Source: Methylomicrobium sp. wino1 (GTDB taxonomy: Bacteria > Pseudomonadota > Gammaproteobacteria > Methylococcales > Methylomonadaceae). Taken from it: a stretch of 64,000 bases of DNA. The notes beneath the pieces were generated by a model that had not been told where the DNA came from, made no database searches, and saw only the letters and a list, made by a program, of their open reading frames with translations. Made by a program: the position numbers and the translations under genes. The stretch spans positions 434,001-498,000 of the forward strand of contig NZ_CP024202.1 of the NCBI RefSeq assembly GCF_003932755.1, read 5' to 3'. Numbering within the stretch: position 1 is the first letter of the stretch; every line of letters starts with the position of its first letter. Below, in pieces: positions 46,629 through 55,169 of the stretch.

Positions 46629-47342
46629 ATGAAACGAAATTATCAAATAGACGAACCCATACCATTAAAACACCGGCAACTTGTTCAACAAACTGCATTT
46701 CACGAAGCCGGTCATGCCGCGGCAATTTATTTGTGTAACCGACAAAAGAATCTACCGCCTGTTTATTTCCAAATAACATTCGGCGGTCTATGCGCCTCGA
46801 CACCCGAAACCGACCGCCTAAAAAAGCTACCATACTCCAATTGGGTTGCTACCGTCGAGGGTGGAAATCTGATTCACAGTCTGCCCCTCTCGGTAATCGA
46901 AAGCAGCGGCTATTTTTCCGATCAAGAAAGCCATGCCTATCAACTAGCCTATGAAGCCGATATCATCAACCTATTGGCAGGCCCGCTGGCTGAAGCGAAA
47001 TATGTCGCCGAACGAGATAATGAAACCTTCAATCCTCGTCTAGTCAATGTCGAAGCCCTGAGATATTATGGCGGCACCTCCGATCTCGAAAAAGTTAACG
47101 AATACCTTGAAGCTTTAATAGCAACTCAAGATAAACGTTGTAAAAAATTAAACGAATTGTTTTTGGCAGCGTTCCGCTTTATCGAAGACCCCAGCCATTG
47201 GTATGCCATTAACCGACTAGCCCATCATATTCTTGAAAACGACAATGAAGTCATCGGCTGCGAAGAGGTAATCGATGTAATAGATAGCGCCCTATTGCCG
47301 TCCTTAACCTATGACAGGTTAAGTGCTAATTACCGTTGTTAA
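46629..47342 (+). CDS. Stand-alone M41 (FtsH-type) metalloprotease domain protein
   Basis: 237 residues from the ATG at 46629; another ATG lies 15 codons upstream. FtsH has an AAA domain before its protease domain; this protein has only the protease part. HEAGH at residues 25-29 is the zinc motif, LLAGPLAEAKY (115-125) matches FtsH LGGRAAE, and GGTSDLEKVNEYL (148-160) matches the segment whose aspartate (here D152) is the third zinc ligand. No signal peptide or transmembrane helix is obvious. Without an unfoldase it may cut unfolded or specific substrates. Isolated gene. Confidence 0.75.
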   Translation: MKRNYQIDEPIPLKHRQLVQQTAFHEAGHAAAIYLCNRQKNLPPVYFQITFGGLCASTPETDRLKKLPYSNWVATVEGGNLIHSLPLSVIESSGYFSDQESHAYQLAYEADIINLLAGPLAEAKYVAERDNETFNPRLVNVEALRYYGGTSDLEKVNEYLEALIATQDKRCKKLNELFLAAFRFIEDPSHWYAINRLAHHILENDNEVIGCEEVIDVIDSALLPSLTYDRLSANYRC

Positions 47343-47553
47343 TTAAACCGGCCTGACCAATATCGCTTATGAAACTCGACTCCATTGCTTGCCGAGGCCG
47401 CGAAAAACAAGCCAACGCGGCCTTGGCTTTAGTCTTTCCGCCCTGCAATACTACTCTACGTAAAATTAAGACCTAATTATCCAAACAACAAAAACAGTCA
47501 ATGAACTGTTGAAATGGATTCATTATCAACCTGCCCGAAACACCTTTTAATAC

Positions 47554-48123
47554 CTAAAGATTTGCTATCTCGCGCCGTTGCACCTGACTGTAACTCAAGC
47601 CGTTGATTCCGCACTTATACATCGATTGCCCGAGCGAACACGCCAGCCCCGAAGCCAATACCCTGGCATAAAATGGCAATGCTACGCTATAGGTCGGCAA
47701 GGCCTGCTCGATGCAGTCAAATACTTGCAATTGTCGGTCGAAATCTTCGCGTTGCCTTGCTATTTCGACCATCAACAGCGATTTACCGAGACATTGTTCC
47801 GATAGTTCCAGCGACCAAGTCAGGTCGTTTTGTAATTCGCATTGACCGACACATAGACCTGATTGTGCCTCCGGCCATTGCTCCGGCGCGATCAATGATA
47901 AACGATAGCCGTCCGGCTTACGATAAAGCCAATAACATTGACCAAGCACCGGTTTGAATTTAATAGCGCTACTCAACACGAAAAGCGACGTGAATAACTC
48001 ATCGGCAATCCGATTTAAAGGTTTGGCCGGGACATTGAGAGCTCTGGTAACGGTATACAAAGCATCAAGCGCAGGAAGCAATCCTTTGCCTTGCGGATTC
48101 GGCGATTGACCATGCGAACTCAT
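47554..48123 (-). CDS. Conserved hypothetical protein (possibly DUF2452)
   Basis: 189 residues. The start MSSHGQSPNPQGKGLLPALDAL and the block ELFTSLFVLSSAIKFKPVLGQCYWLYRK look like a family I recall as DUF2452, though I am not certain. The rest (LIAPEQWP, LTWSLELSEQC, QVFDCIEQALPTYSVALPFYARVL) has no catalytic motif. It lies 15 bases downstream of pncB on the minus strand and so is probably read with pncA-pncB, but a link to NAD salvage is unproven. Confidence 0.6.
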   Translation of the reverse strand: MSSHGQSPNPQGKGLLPALDALYTVTRALNVPAKPLNRIADELFTSLFVLSSAIKFKPVLGQCYWLYRKPDGYRLSLIAPEQWPEAQSGLCVGQCELQNDLTWSLELSEQCLGKSLLMVEIARQREDFDRQLQVFDCIEQALPTYSVALPFYARVLASGLACSLGQSMYKCGINGLSYSQVQRREIANL

Positions 48124-48138
48124 TGTTAAAAATAACCT

Positions 48139-49476
48139 TTATGAATAACCTTCGTCGACACGTTGCGCGAGGCGTTTGAGAGTATCTGAAATAACGACCG
48201 GATAATCTCCTTCACCGGTCAATATTTTCAATCCATCGGGCAGCGTATGTAATTGGTCTTGCGTATCGATTCGAATTTGATTGAGCGACCGCTGCATCTC
48301 GGTAATAGCACGACCGTTTTGCATTACTCGCCGCAACAACGGCTCGCCGCCGCAATCTTCATCTTCGACGGTGATTGTATCGCCGATCATGATTCCGTCA
48401 AGATCGAAGCGGCGATAAACTTGTTTGCGACCCGGCCAAGTCGCCTTGCCTTCCGAGCGTTTACGCCTAGGCACTCCCGCATATTCTTGCAATTTATAGG
48501 CACAATCCAGGTAAGGGGCATCCGCCGATGTATCCAGATAAGTGCCGATGCCGTATCCGTCAATCGGCGCTTGCCGCGAGCGCAAAACATCGAGTTGGTA
48601 TTCGTCGAGGCCGCCGCTTGCAAAAATCGTGACTTTCCGCAAACCGCCATCATCGAGAATTTTCCTGACTTTATGCGCATGGGCGGCAAGGTCGCCGCTA
48701 TCCAAGCGCACCCCCTTGATCCTTATGCCGGCCGCTTGTAATTTGGGCGCAAGAGCAACGACTTTTTGCGCGCCGGCCTCGGTATCGTAGGTATCGATCA
48801 GCAACACGACATTATCGGGATTGGCTTCGGCAAAGCGAAGAAAAGCTTCGCTTTCGTCGTCGTGCGCCTGCACGAACGAATGCGCCATCGTGCCGTAAAC
48901 CGGTATCCCGAATTGCTGACCGGCGCAAACCGTAGCCGTGCCGCTAAACCCCGCCAAATAACTCGCTCTTGCCGCCAAAACGCCGGCCTCGGCGCCATGA
49001 GCCCGCCGAAAACCGAAATCGACTAATAGTTTGTCTCCAGCTGTCAACACCGAGCGTGCGGCCTTCGAGGCAATCAACGTTTGAAAATGCAATAAATTAA
49101 TGACGCGGCTCTCGACCAATTGCGCTTCGGGGAACGGCGCAATAATTCTCAGAATCGGTTCATTCGGAAAAAACACGGTACCTTCCGGCATGGCGTCGAC
49201 ATGCCCGATAAACGTCAGGCCGGCCAGATAATCGATAAAATCCTCTTTAAAATGACCGGATGTGCCAAGCCAATCGATTTCGGCTTCGCTAAAGCGCAAA
49301 TTTTCGAGAAAATCGAGGACTTGCGCCAATCCGGCCGCAACCAGAAAATTGCGATTCTTCGGCAACTTGCGTACAAAAAACTCGAATACTGCAGTCTCGG
49401 TCATCGCATGCCGATAATAGCCTTGCAGCATCGTCAATTGGTAAAGGTCGGTCAATAAAGCATCGCTAGCAATCAT
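48139..49476 (-). CDS. pncB: Nicotinate phosphoribosyltransferase
   Basis: 445 residues from the ATG at 49476. The frame opens 61 codons earlier but that part lies inside pncA. The chosen start overlaps the pncA stop (ATGA), giving coupling. Motifs: LLTDLYQLTMLQGYYRH, FEFFVRKLPKNRNFLVAAG, DFGFRRAHG, GTMAHSFVQAH, LLIDTYDTEAGAQK and GVRLDSGDLA. It joins nicotinate and PRPP into nicotinate mononucleotide with ATP use, the step after PncA in NAD salvage. Confidence 0.96.
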   Translation of the reverse strand: MIASDALLTDLYQLTMLQGYYRHAMTETAVFEFFVRKLPKNRNFLVAAGLAQVLDFLENLRFSEAEIDWLGTSGHFKEDFIDYLAGLTFIGHVDAMPEGTVFFPNEPILRIIAPFPEAQLVESRVINLLHFQTLIASKAARSVLTAGDKLLVDFGFRRAHGAEAGVLAARASYLAGFSGTATVCAGQQFGIPVYGTMAHSFVQAHDDESEAFLRFAEANPDNVVLLIDTYDTEAGAQKVVALAPKLQAAGIRIKGVRLDSGDLAAHAHKVRKILDDGGLRKVTIFASGGLDEYQLDVLRSRQAPIDGYGIGTYLDTSADAPYLDCAYKLQEYAGVPRRKRSEGKATWPGRKQVYRRFDLDGIMIGDTITVEDEDCGGEPLLRRVMQNGRAITEMQRSLNQIRIDTQDQLHTLPDGLKILTGEGDYPVVISDTLKRLAQRVDEGYS

Positions 49477-50072
49477 GACAAGTCGTCCAATGTGATAAGA
49501 AGGGCGCCTTCGTCCGCCATAATTCGTTCGGCAATAAGCCCGTCCAGAGGATGAACATTCGCGGCCGCCAGCGCATCGTGTAATAAAAACACCTGATAAT
49601 CGAGTTTGAGCGCATCTCGAACCGTCTGCAACACGCAATAATCGGTCGCAATGCCGCACACAAACAATCGCTGTATCGAAGCGTTATCCAACCGGTGTTT
49701 GAGTTCGGGATTTTCAAAAGCCGAATAGCCTTCCGCCTCGGCCGTATCGCCCTTGGAAACAATGACGGCAGCGTCAGAAAGAAACAAGCCGGGGGCAAAC
49801 TCCGCCCCATTTGAACCGGCGACGCAATGGACCGGCCAAGGACCGCCTTGAGCGATGAATGAACGATGATGGCTAGGATGCCAGTCGCGTGTAGCGAAAA
49901 CCGGCAAGTGACTACGTATGAACCGTTCGATATAACTATTCACGATAGGAATGATTTTATCGCCCCCGGCAACCGCCAACGCCCCGCCCGGCAAGAAATC
50001 TATCTGAACATCGACGACGATCAACGCATCGCCTTGCTTGAGTCGTATTGGAAAAAAATCGACTTGACTCAT
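49473..50072 (-). CDS. pncA: Nicotinamidase
   Basis: 199 residues of the isochorismatase fold. The catalytic triad is visible: D in VVDVQIDF near residue 21, K in IVSKGD near 107, and C in GIATDYCV near 145. The metal site is DWHPSHH near 63-69. It turns nicotinamide into nicotinate, and the product feeds PncB, which overlaps by four bases downstream. pcm lies three bases upstream on the same strand. Confidence 0.95.
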   Translation of the reverse strand: MSQVDFFPIRLKQGDALIVVDVQIDFLPGGALAVAGGDKIIPIVNSYIERFIRSHLPVFATRDWHPSHHRSFIAQGGPWPVHCVAGSNGAEFAPGLFLSDAAVIVSKGDTAEAEGYSAFENPELKHRLDNASIQRLFVCGIATDYCVLQTVRDALKLDYQVFLLHDALAAANVHPLDGLIAERIMADEGALLITLDDLS

Positions 50073-50075
50073 CGC

Positions 50076-50762
50076 TTACGGACTCGACTGATGATGAGCC
50101 GATTCCATATGTTTACCGGTAAAGGGTACAAAACTGACGCCCAATACCGTGCGAGAATCGATTTTTCCTTGCGAATCCTTTTCTATGACCCGCAATTCCT
50201 GATAGCTAAAAGGAAGACCAACAGGAATCACCAAGCGCGCGCCATTCCGTAATTGATCAATCAAAGGCTGAGGGATATGAGGTGCGGCTGCAGTAACGAC
50301 AATGCCGTCATAGGGGCCGTGCTCCGGCCACCCGAGGTATCCGTCGCCGCTACAGACTTCGATATTATAATAATCGTAGGCTACAAGCCTTTCCCTCGCT
50401 TTATCGGCCAAGGTTTCGACGATTTCAACCGTATAGACCTGTTTGACCAGCCGGGATAAAATCGCCGCTTGGTAGCCGGAGCCGGTACCGATTTCCAATA
50501 TCGTGTCGCTCGGCTTGGGAGCCAATAAATCGGTCATCAGCGCGACAATGTAAGGCTGCGATATCGTCTGTCCCAAACCGATTGGCACGGGACCGTTGGC
50601 ATAGGCGTAATGCCGAGACTCCTCGGGCACGAACAAATGCCTCGGAACTTCACGCATTGCATCGATAATCCGCTCGTCCAAGGAATTCTTACCAATATAA
50701 TGCCGCGTCAAGCGTACTTCGGCTTCGATATCATCGAGCATCTGCTGAATGTTTTCTTTCAA
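50076..50762 (-). CDS. pcm: Protein-L-isoaspartate O-methyltransferase
   Basis: 228 residues. VPRHLFVPEESRHYAYANGPVPIGLGQTISQPYIVA is the substrate-side signature, and EIGTGSGYQAAILSRL is the SAM-binding motif I. GPYDGIVVTAAAPHIPQPLIDQL and GARLVIPVG follow. It repairs isoaspartyl residues in aged proteins. First gene of a probable pcm-pncA-pncB-(hypothetical) unit with 3-base and overlapping junctions. surE and rpoS, common partners elsewhere, are absent. Confidence 0.95.
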   Translation of the reverse strand: MKENIQQMLDDIEAEVRLTRHYIGKNSLDERIIDAMREVPRHLFVPEESRHYAYANGPVPIGLGQTISQPYIVALMTDLLAPKPSDTILEIGTGSGYQAAILSRLVKQVYTVEIVETLADKARERLVAYDYYNIEVCSGDGYLGWPEHGPYDGIVVTAAAPHIPQPLIDQLRNGARLVIPVGLPFSYQELRVIEKDSQGKIDSRTVLGVSFVPFTGKHMESAHHQSSP

Positions 50763-50834
50763 AACGCGCTCTCCAATTATTTCGCCCCAATTTTGAGTAG
50801 TAAAAAAGTGTTTTGCACGTTCCTTATTCCTATA

Positions 50835-50980
50835 AAAATCATTTCACCATGAAGAATAAGAATTTAATTCAATAGCTTATTAGCCTATGTACACCCTTTT
50901 TGCTCCCCTAGAAGGTTATTCAAAATTTTAGAGCAAGCCGTTGAAAAACTTCATGAGCTTCATGGTTAAACTGCCGAAAT
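50835..50980. repeat. CATGAAG repeat, copy 3
   Basis: ATCATTTCACCATGAAG at the left and CTTCATGAGCTTCATGGTTAAACTGCC at the right. Same orientation as copy 2; the centre is more diverged. Confidence 0.6.
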
Positions 50981-50984
50981 CAGG

Positions 50985-51518
50985 TTAATGTATATGCACT
51001 TCTCGCGACTTTACCTTATCACTTCTTCGCAAAACATAACGATCCGACTTTTTGTCCAACCTTGCTCCATCGTCATCTAATTGAACCAGCGTTCCTTCAT
51101 TTTTTATAAAATACCGCCGTATATTTCCCGCACCTTTCCGTGGCGTTAATACAACGGTTTGACTATTTTCATTCCAGCTATATTTCCCTTTTTCGTAATA
51201 CTCCCTTGAGGATTCCCTAGCCGGCTGAGTCACCAACAAATAATTATTTTTTTGTTTTAGAGACAACGTTACCTTGATGCCATTGCAATCATTGCACGGG
51301 AGATAACCGTAAAATACTCCTCGAAAAATTTGACTTTCATCGACATGATTTTCGTGGAGCGCATGCTCGTTATCCTTTTGTAAATGTTTTACCCGGGCTT
51401 TTGCAAGGTTTTCTCGAGCTTCAAAATCTGTCGCCGCAATTACCGGCATCGCGGTAACCAGGCATCCGATTAGCGAAACGAAGCTACGGGGTTTTAATTG
51501 TTTTTTTACTATTCGCAT
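50985..51518 (-). CDS. NlpE N-terminal-domain protein, periplasmic
   Basis: 177 residues with a signal peptide (…FVSLIGCLVTAMPVIAATDF). Residues about 65-165 match the NlpE N-terminal domain: GVFYGYLPCNDCNGIKVTLSL carries the conserved CxxC, then YYEKGKYSWNENSQTVVLTP and GTLVQLDDDGARL. NlpE senses surface contact and copper stress in enterobacteria through Cpx. Here there is no lipobox cysteine at the signal end, so it may be soluble in the periplasm. Function by domain only. Confidence 0.8.
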   Translation of the reverse strand: MRIVKKQLKPRSFVSLIGCLVTAMPVIAATDFEARENLAKARVKHLQKDNEHALHENHVDESQIFRGVFYGYLPCNDCNGIKVTLSLKQKNNYLLVTQPARESSREYYEKGKYSWNENSQTVVLTPRKGAGNIRRYFIKNEGTLVQLDDDGARLDKKSDRYVLRRSDKVKSREVHIH

Positions 51519-51994
51519 GGCAAATTTCCGAAAAAAGAGTTGTATCTAGGAAAAAAGATCAATGGGGACAACCGGTTTCAATTTTAAACCGGGTATTTAT
51601 GATACTGCACCGGAAGCATATCGGAATTTTCGTCCAGATTACAGAGCGGCCGGTTTAAAGGTCGACGTAGAGGAAGGTTTCCTTGTAGAGTTTAGCAAGC
51701 GAATCGCCGGAATCAAGCCTCCGGGGTTATATCGAAACCACTAATCCCCGTAACTTTTCATTCTTGTGAACATTAATAAAAAAGGTTTTGTAATATTACT
51801 GACGTTAATGAATTGAAGGCTCTGACCGACCCATAAGCGACATTCAGCCCAAATCCCGGTTGTCGGCGAACTAATACTAAGCTGACAGTCAATATCGAAA
51901 TTCGCCTTTTTACGTGACTGATAGGTGGCTGTCCTCCGGCATTGAATCATGTCATTGCTAAGCTTAGTGGTTGCAGCTATGCTGCCGCATACTT
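51519..51994. other. Junction spacer at the start of the mobile region
   Basis: 476 bases. A 60-codon plus-strand frame (51562-51744) has no ribosome site and no recognisable family. From about 51830 the text (GACCGACCCATAAGCGACATTC) looks like the non-coding debris often left at insertion-element ends. I cannot assign a gene. Confidence 0.4.
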
Positions 51995-52416
51995 ATGAAA
52001 ATTGTCGTAGATACCAATATTTTTTTGGCTGCCTGCTTAAGCCAAGGCTCTGCTAACGCGGTGATCGCTGCTTGTTACGAGGTCAGGCCGTTCCTTTAAT
52101 GGGCACGGCATTGTTTAACGAGTACGAAGATGTAATGGCCCGGACAACGTTATTTCAACGTAGTCGTCTGAGTGCTGAAGAACGTAATGAGCTTCTGGAT
52201 ATTTTCCTCTCGGTTTGTCAGTGGACACGGATCTATTATGGCTGGAGGCCGAATCTACCTGACGAGGGTGATAACCATTTGGTCGAGCTAGCGGTTGCCG
52301 GTAATGCGCAATTTATAGTAACTCGTAATCTTCGTATTCTATCCGGAATGGAATTGAATTTTCCGCATTTGACTGTACTGAAACCTGAAGCATTTTTGAA
52401 GGAAATAGCAACATGA
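51995..52416 (+). pseudogene. PIN-domain toxin (VapC-like), frameshifted
   Basis: The first frame gives MKIVVDTNIFLAACLSQG, with the PIN domain's first acidic residue (DTN). The frame is lost near 52073, where TGTTACGA would read on if one more T were present. The second frame carries LFNEYEDVMARTTLF, DEGDNHLVELAVAGNA and FIVTRNLRIL, which hold the other conserved acidic and DNHL-type positions. PIN toxins cut RNA. The stop overlaps the ATG of the antitoxin gene by four bases. Inactivated by one missing base. Confidence 0.75.
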
Positions 52417-52611
52417 CAGCACTGACCGTAAGACTACCCGACGACAAGTACCGTCGCCTTAAAGAGGTGGCTCATCAGCGTCAACCGTCTGATCGACGAA
52501 ATGGCCACTTTGATGCTCGCCGAGCAGGATGCTGAAACTCGTTTTTTAATTAGAGCGGAAAGAGGCCGTGGAAACTTAGAACGAGGCTTAGAATTACTTG
52601 AGAAAGACTAA
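52413..52611 (+). pseudogene. Antitoxin of the PIN system, frameshifted
   Basis: Begins MTALTVRLPDDKYRRLKEVAH, a ribbon-helix-helix start. The frame breaks near 52480, and another frame continues with SVNRLIDEMATLMLAEQDAETRF and ends ...ERGLELLEKD. The overall arrangement, RHH then a toxin-binding tail, fits the antitoxin of a VapBC-like pair with the toxin gene first. Both partners are broken, so the module is dead. Confidence 0.65.
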
Positions 52612-52664
52612 CCTGGTAAAGCGGCAATTCGCCATGACTTTGAAGAATATTGGCGTTTTGCTCA

Positions 52665-52680
52665 CTCCCTAGGGAGTGCC
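52665..52680. repeat. 16-bp perfect palindrome
   Basis: CACTCCCTAGGGAGTG in the spacer between the dead toxin module and the conjugative-element remnant. The nearby AAGTAGAACTTGG is a second small palindrome. Function unknown. Confidence 0.4.
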
Positions 52681-52794
52681 TACCGTCAAGCTCCGCTTGG
52701 CGAACAATAAGCAGAGCTTAAAGGTAAGCATTCCCAAGTAGAACTTGGTAACGAGTCACTAATTTGTACCTGACCCCGATTATTTAGACCCCGA

Positions 52795-53112
52795 TTATTT
52801 ATGGTTATGCCGAAGCCAATCGAGCGACAGCTCATCATATCCGATGATGAACACCGGGCGATCAAGTCCGGGCCGATCGATGACGCGGGCTTGGACGGGC
52901 CCCGGCGTCAGCGACTGGCTGCGGACCGGTAGCGGATCGAAGTGTTGGGGGAAATCCGGTAGTTGGTAGGATTGTTGATAGTTCGGGAGTGTTATTTGCA
53001 AACGGTCCGGCATTGGCCGCGTGTTGCCGGCGTCGAATAGGACTACCGGCTCGCTGTTTGCTGTCGTACTGAATAGCGCGATGAGGATGAAACAGTCAAT
53101 GACGCAACGCAT
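52795..53112 (-). pseudogene. ICE protein of the TIGR03765/PFL_4695 family, 3'-truncated
   Basis: 105 residues. A signal peptide (MRCVIDCFILIALFSTTANS) is followed by EPVVLFDAGNTRPMP and LTPGPVQARVIDRPGLDRPVFIIGYDELSLDWL, the typical pattern of this integrating-conjugative-element family of PFGI-1/pKLC102-like elements. Full-length members go on for some 60-80 residues. Here the frame stops just after WLRHNHK at a junction marked by a tandem CCCCGATTATTTA. Probably non-functional. Confidence 0.75.
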
Positions 53113-53170
53113 AACGGACTCCTTTTGATGGAGTCGTCATTGTTGATATCCGGGATGAGATAGACAATAA

Positions 53171-53200
53171 AAAACCCTTAATCCGATTTGGAAGGGTTTT
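53171..53200. terminator. Hairpin terminator between ICE remnant and integrase remnant
   Basis: AAAACCCTT and AAGGGTTTT around a TAATCCGATTTGG loop, with A and T tracts at both sides, so it can act in both directions. Confidence 0.7.
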
Positions 53201-53360
53201 TGTTGCCTTGATGTACTCTGTGCTGTGTACTATTTTTTTAAAATCAAAACTAATGACACCGTCTGAATCAAGCCATGGATTAAGATATCCTTGGGGATGA
53301 GATAATTATTCTAAAGCGGACGCAAAGAAATAATTCATTTTAAATCGGTTGAACATCTGG

Positions 53361-54326
53361 TTACGACCCGTTGCCGTCATGAACAGTCAAAATTCCCGCA
53401 TCTAAATTAAAGCACTGAACACGCAAATTCAAACATTCAAAAAGCCTGAGTCCACAACCGTATAAAAGTTTAGCGATGAGATCAATTGGATCTTCGAAAT
53501 GATCAAAAATCAACTCAATTTCTTCACGAGACAAAACTATGGGAATGCATGGCTTAAGTTTAACCCTGGTTACGCCTTTAATTTCGCCGAAATCTTTTTT
53601 CAATACCTGTTTAAACAAAAAGAGCAATGCATTGAACGCCTGATTCTGGCTGGAGGCGGATAATTTCTTTTCAACGGCGAGGTCGCTCAGAAAATCCACC
53701 ACATCCTGTTGCGTCAGAGTCATATAATCTTTGCTTTTGGTAAACGCTTGCAAACGGCGCGCCCAACCGAGATAGGATTTTAAGGTCTTAGGCGAATAAT
53801 GGCGTAATTTGATTTCTCTGGTCAAACCATCAAAAACACTGACCCAACTACATCCGGCTGGATTTCTTGGGTCGATGTTCTATTTAGCGTTCTCAGAGGG
53901 AAAAACTTGCTTTGGGTTTTGATGCGGAATTTCTCGATGAGATGAATGGTTTATTGAAGCATCGGTATTAGCCGCTGTTATTGGAGTAGCGAGATCAGGA
54001 ATTGGTAGAGGTTGCCTGGAAAATGGCTGGCGTGACTCTGTTTTTAAGCTGACGCTATCGGCATTGGTTCTCGCTTTTGTCTGATAAAACAGCAAAATGG
54101 CCTGATGAGCCTGTTGCCGCTGCTGATTCGGTTGTCGTTTTTGCTCGAGTTTCTTGAGAAACAAGGGCAAGCTGGATCGATGAAAAGGATCATGATGGTA
54201 TTAGTTGCAAAAGCCCCAATAATAACGAAGCCATTTTCGATAAAAATGCTTGATATTTTCAGGGTACTGTACTTTATCCAATACCGTATTAAACTGACGT
54301 AACAATTCATCGGGAAGGCTAAGCAT
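53361..54326 (-). pseudogene. IntI-like tyrosine integrase remnant with two in-frame stops
   Basis: One minus-strand frame runs from ATG 54326 (MLSLPDELLRQFNTVLDK) to a TAA at 53361, interrupted only by TAA at 54201-54203 (codon 42) and TAG at 53880-53882 (codon 149). After a long N-terminal region come REIKLRHYSPKTLKSYLGW, SSQNQAFNALLFLFKQVL, IPIVLSREEIELI and LLYGCGLRLFECLNLRV, the SAM-like domain and first catalytic-domain box with its arginine. It ends at LTVHDGNGS, so the H-R-H and tyrosine half is deleted. The GLRLFECLNLRV style resembles integron integrases. It is divergent from the cassette-like genes at 54.6 kb. Confidence 0.8.
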
Positions 54327-54460
54327 CGTGGTTATCCGGATCTGGTTATCAAGCTAAAAATGTATGTTATCCCGTTTAATACTACAAGGCTTTTAGAAAG
54401 AAATTGACTTAAATAGCGAGTCTAATGTACAAGATATGCAGATATAGTTAATAACTTGTT

Positions 54461-54605
54461 CCCGGCGGCTTCGCCGCCGGGAATCGCGGCGCTCACTTCG
54501 TTCGGCCTTGTCCCGTCGCCTTGCGCCGGAACAAGGCACTTCACCAGACTGCGCAGCCGTCAAGCTTACAGCTTGCCGCCCACTCCGCTGGTGAGCGCCG
54601 CGATT
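54461..54605. repeat. Cloverleaf-like palindrome array
   Basis: A hairpin CCCGGCGGC/GCCGCCGGG (54461-54481) is followed by a perfect 15-bp outer stem (AATCGCGGCGCTCAC at 54482-54496 with its complement at 54591-54605). This stem encloses two further hairpins, at 54505-54537 (GCCTTGT...ACAAGGC) and 54556-54579 (GTCAAGC...GCTTGCC). It lies between the integrase start and the first cassette-type gene. The terminal CACTCCGCT...GGTGAGC part resembles the attC-like site at 59.25 kb. Confidence 0.7.
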
Positions 54606-54623
54606 ATATTTTAAGGAAAGTTC

Positions 54624-55085
54624 ATGAAAATGTTTAGGCGTGCGATATTTATAAGTCTCTTTTTACCGTTTACGGCATTCGGCCAAGATGTAGGTACTTG
54701 CCTTGAAATGGTAATAACACAAAGCGAGATGAACCGCTGCGAAGGGGTGAATTACGAAAAGGCAGATGCAGAGCTTAATCGAGTATATAAGCGGATACAG
54801 AAAGTATACAAAGATGATGGAGAGTTCTTGTCTAAACTAAAAATCTCGCAGCGCACATGGATAAAGCTACGTGATGCTGACCTGGAAATGCACTTTCCAA
54901 AAGATAACAAACAAGCTCAATACGGCAGCGTTTACCCCATGTGTCATTCTGGCGTCAGCACTGCTTTAACCTTGCAGAGAGTCGAATATCTTAAACAATG
55001 GCTTGAAGGTGTTGAAGAGGGTGATGTTTGTAGTGGCTCCATAAAGCGCCCGGATGAAATAAATGAAGCGATTAATAAAATATAA
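54624..55085 (+). CDS. LprI/DUF1311-family secreted protein
   Basis: 153 residues. A signal peptide (MKMFRRAIFISLFLPFTAFG) leads into a DUF1311 domain: CLEMVITQSEMNRCEGVNYEKADAELNRVYKRI, then SQRTWIKLRDADLEMHF and MCHSGVSTALTLQRVEYLKQW. Members are periplasmic; the Mycobacterium LprI is a lysozyme inhibitor. AAGGAAAG precedes the ATG. It is the first gene after the divergent integrase and is flanked by a palindrome array and an attC-like hairpin, so it reads like a gene cassette. Confidence 0.85.
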   Translation: MKMFRRAIFISLFLPFTAFGQDVGTCLEMVITQSEMNRCEGVNYEKADAELNRVYKRIQKVYKDDGEFLSKLKISQRTWIKLRDADLEMHFPKDNKQAQYGSVYPMCHSGVSTALTLQRVEYLKQWLEGVEEGDVCSGSIKRPDEINEAINKI

Positions 55086-55087
55086 TA

Positions 55088-55141
55088 ATGCGCTCGTGCG
55101 GGACGTATCGCCGCTATGCGGCTCACGCCCCACAGCTTAAT
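55088..55141 (+). repeat. attC-like imperfect hairpin, degenerate core
   Basis: GTGCGGGACGT and ACGCCCCAC pair with bulges around a CCGCTATGCGG tip, then AGCTTAA. The body is the classic attC shape with extrahelical bases, but the GTTRRRY and RYYYAAC cores are not intact. It starts directly after the LprI-like gene. Confidence 0.45.
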
Positions 55142-55169
55142 CCTTAAATGGCAGGAAGACGTTCATACC

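Noticed and set aside
51562-51744. 60-codon plus-strand ORF
   Set aside because: No ribosome-binding site, no family resemblance, and it lies at the edge of mobile debris; too weak to call a gene.
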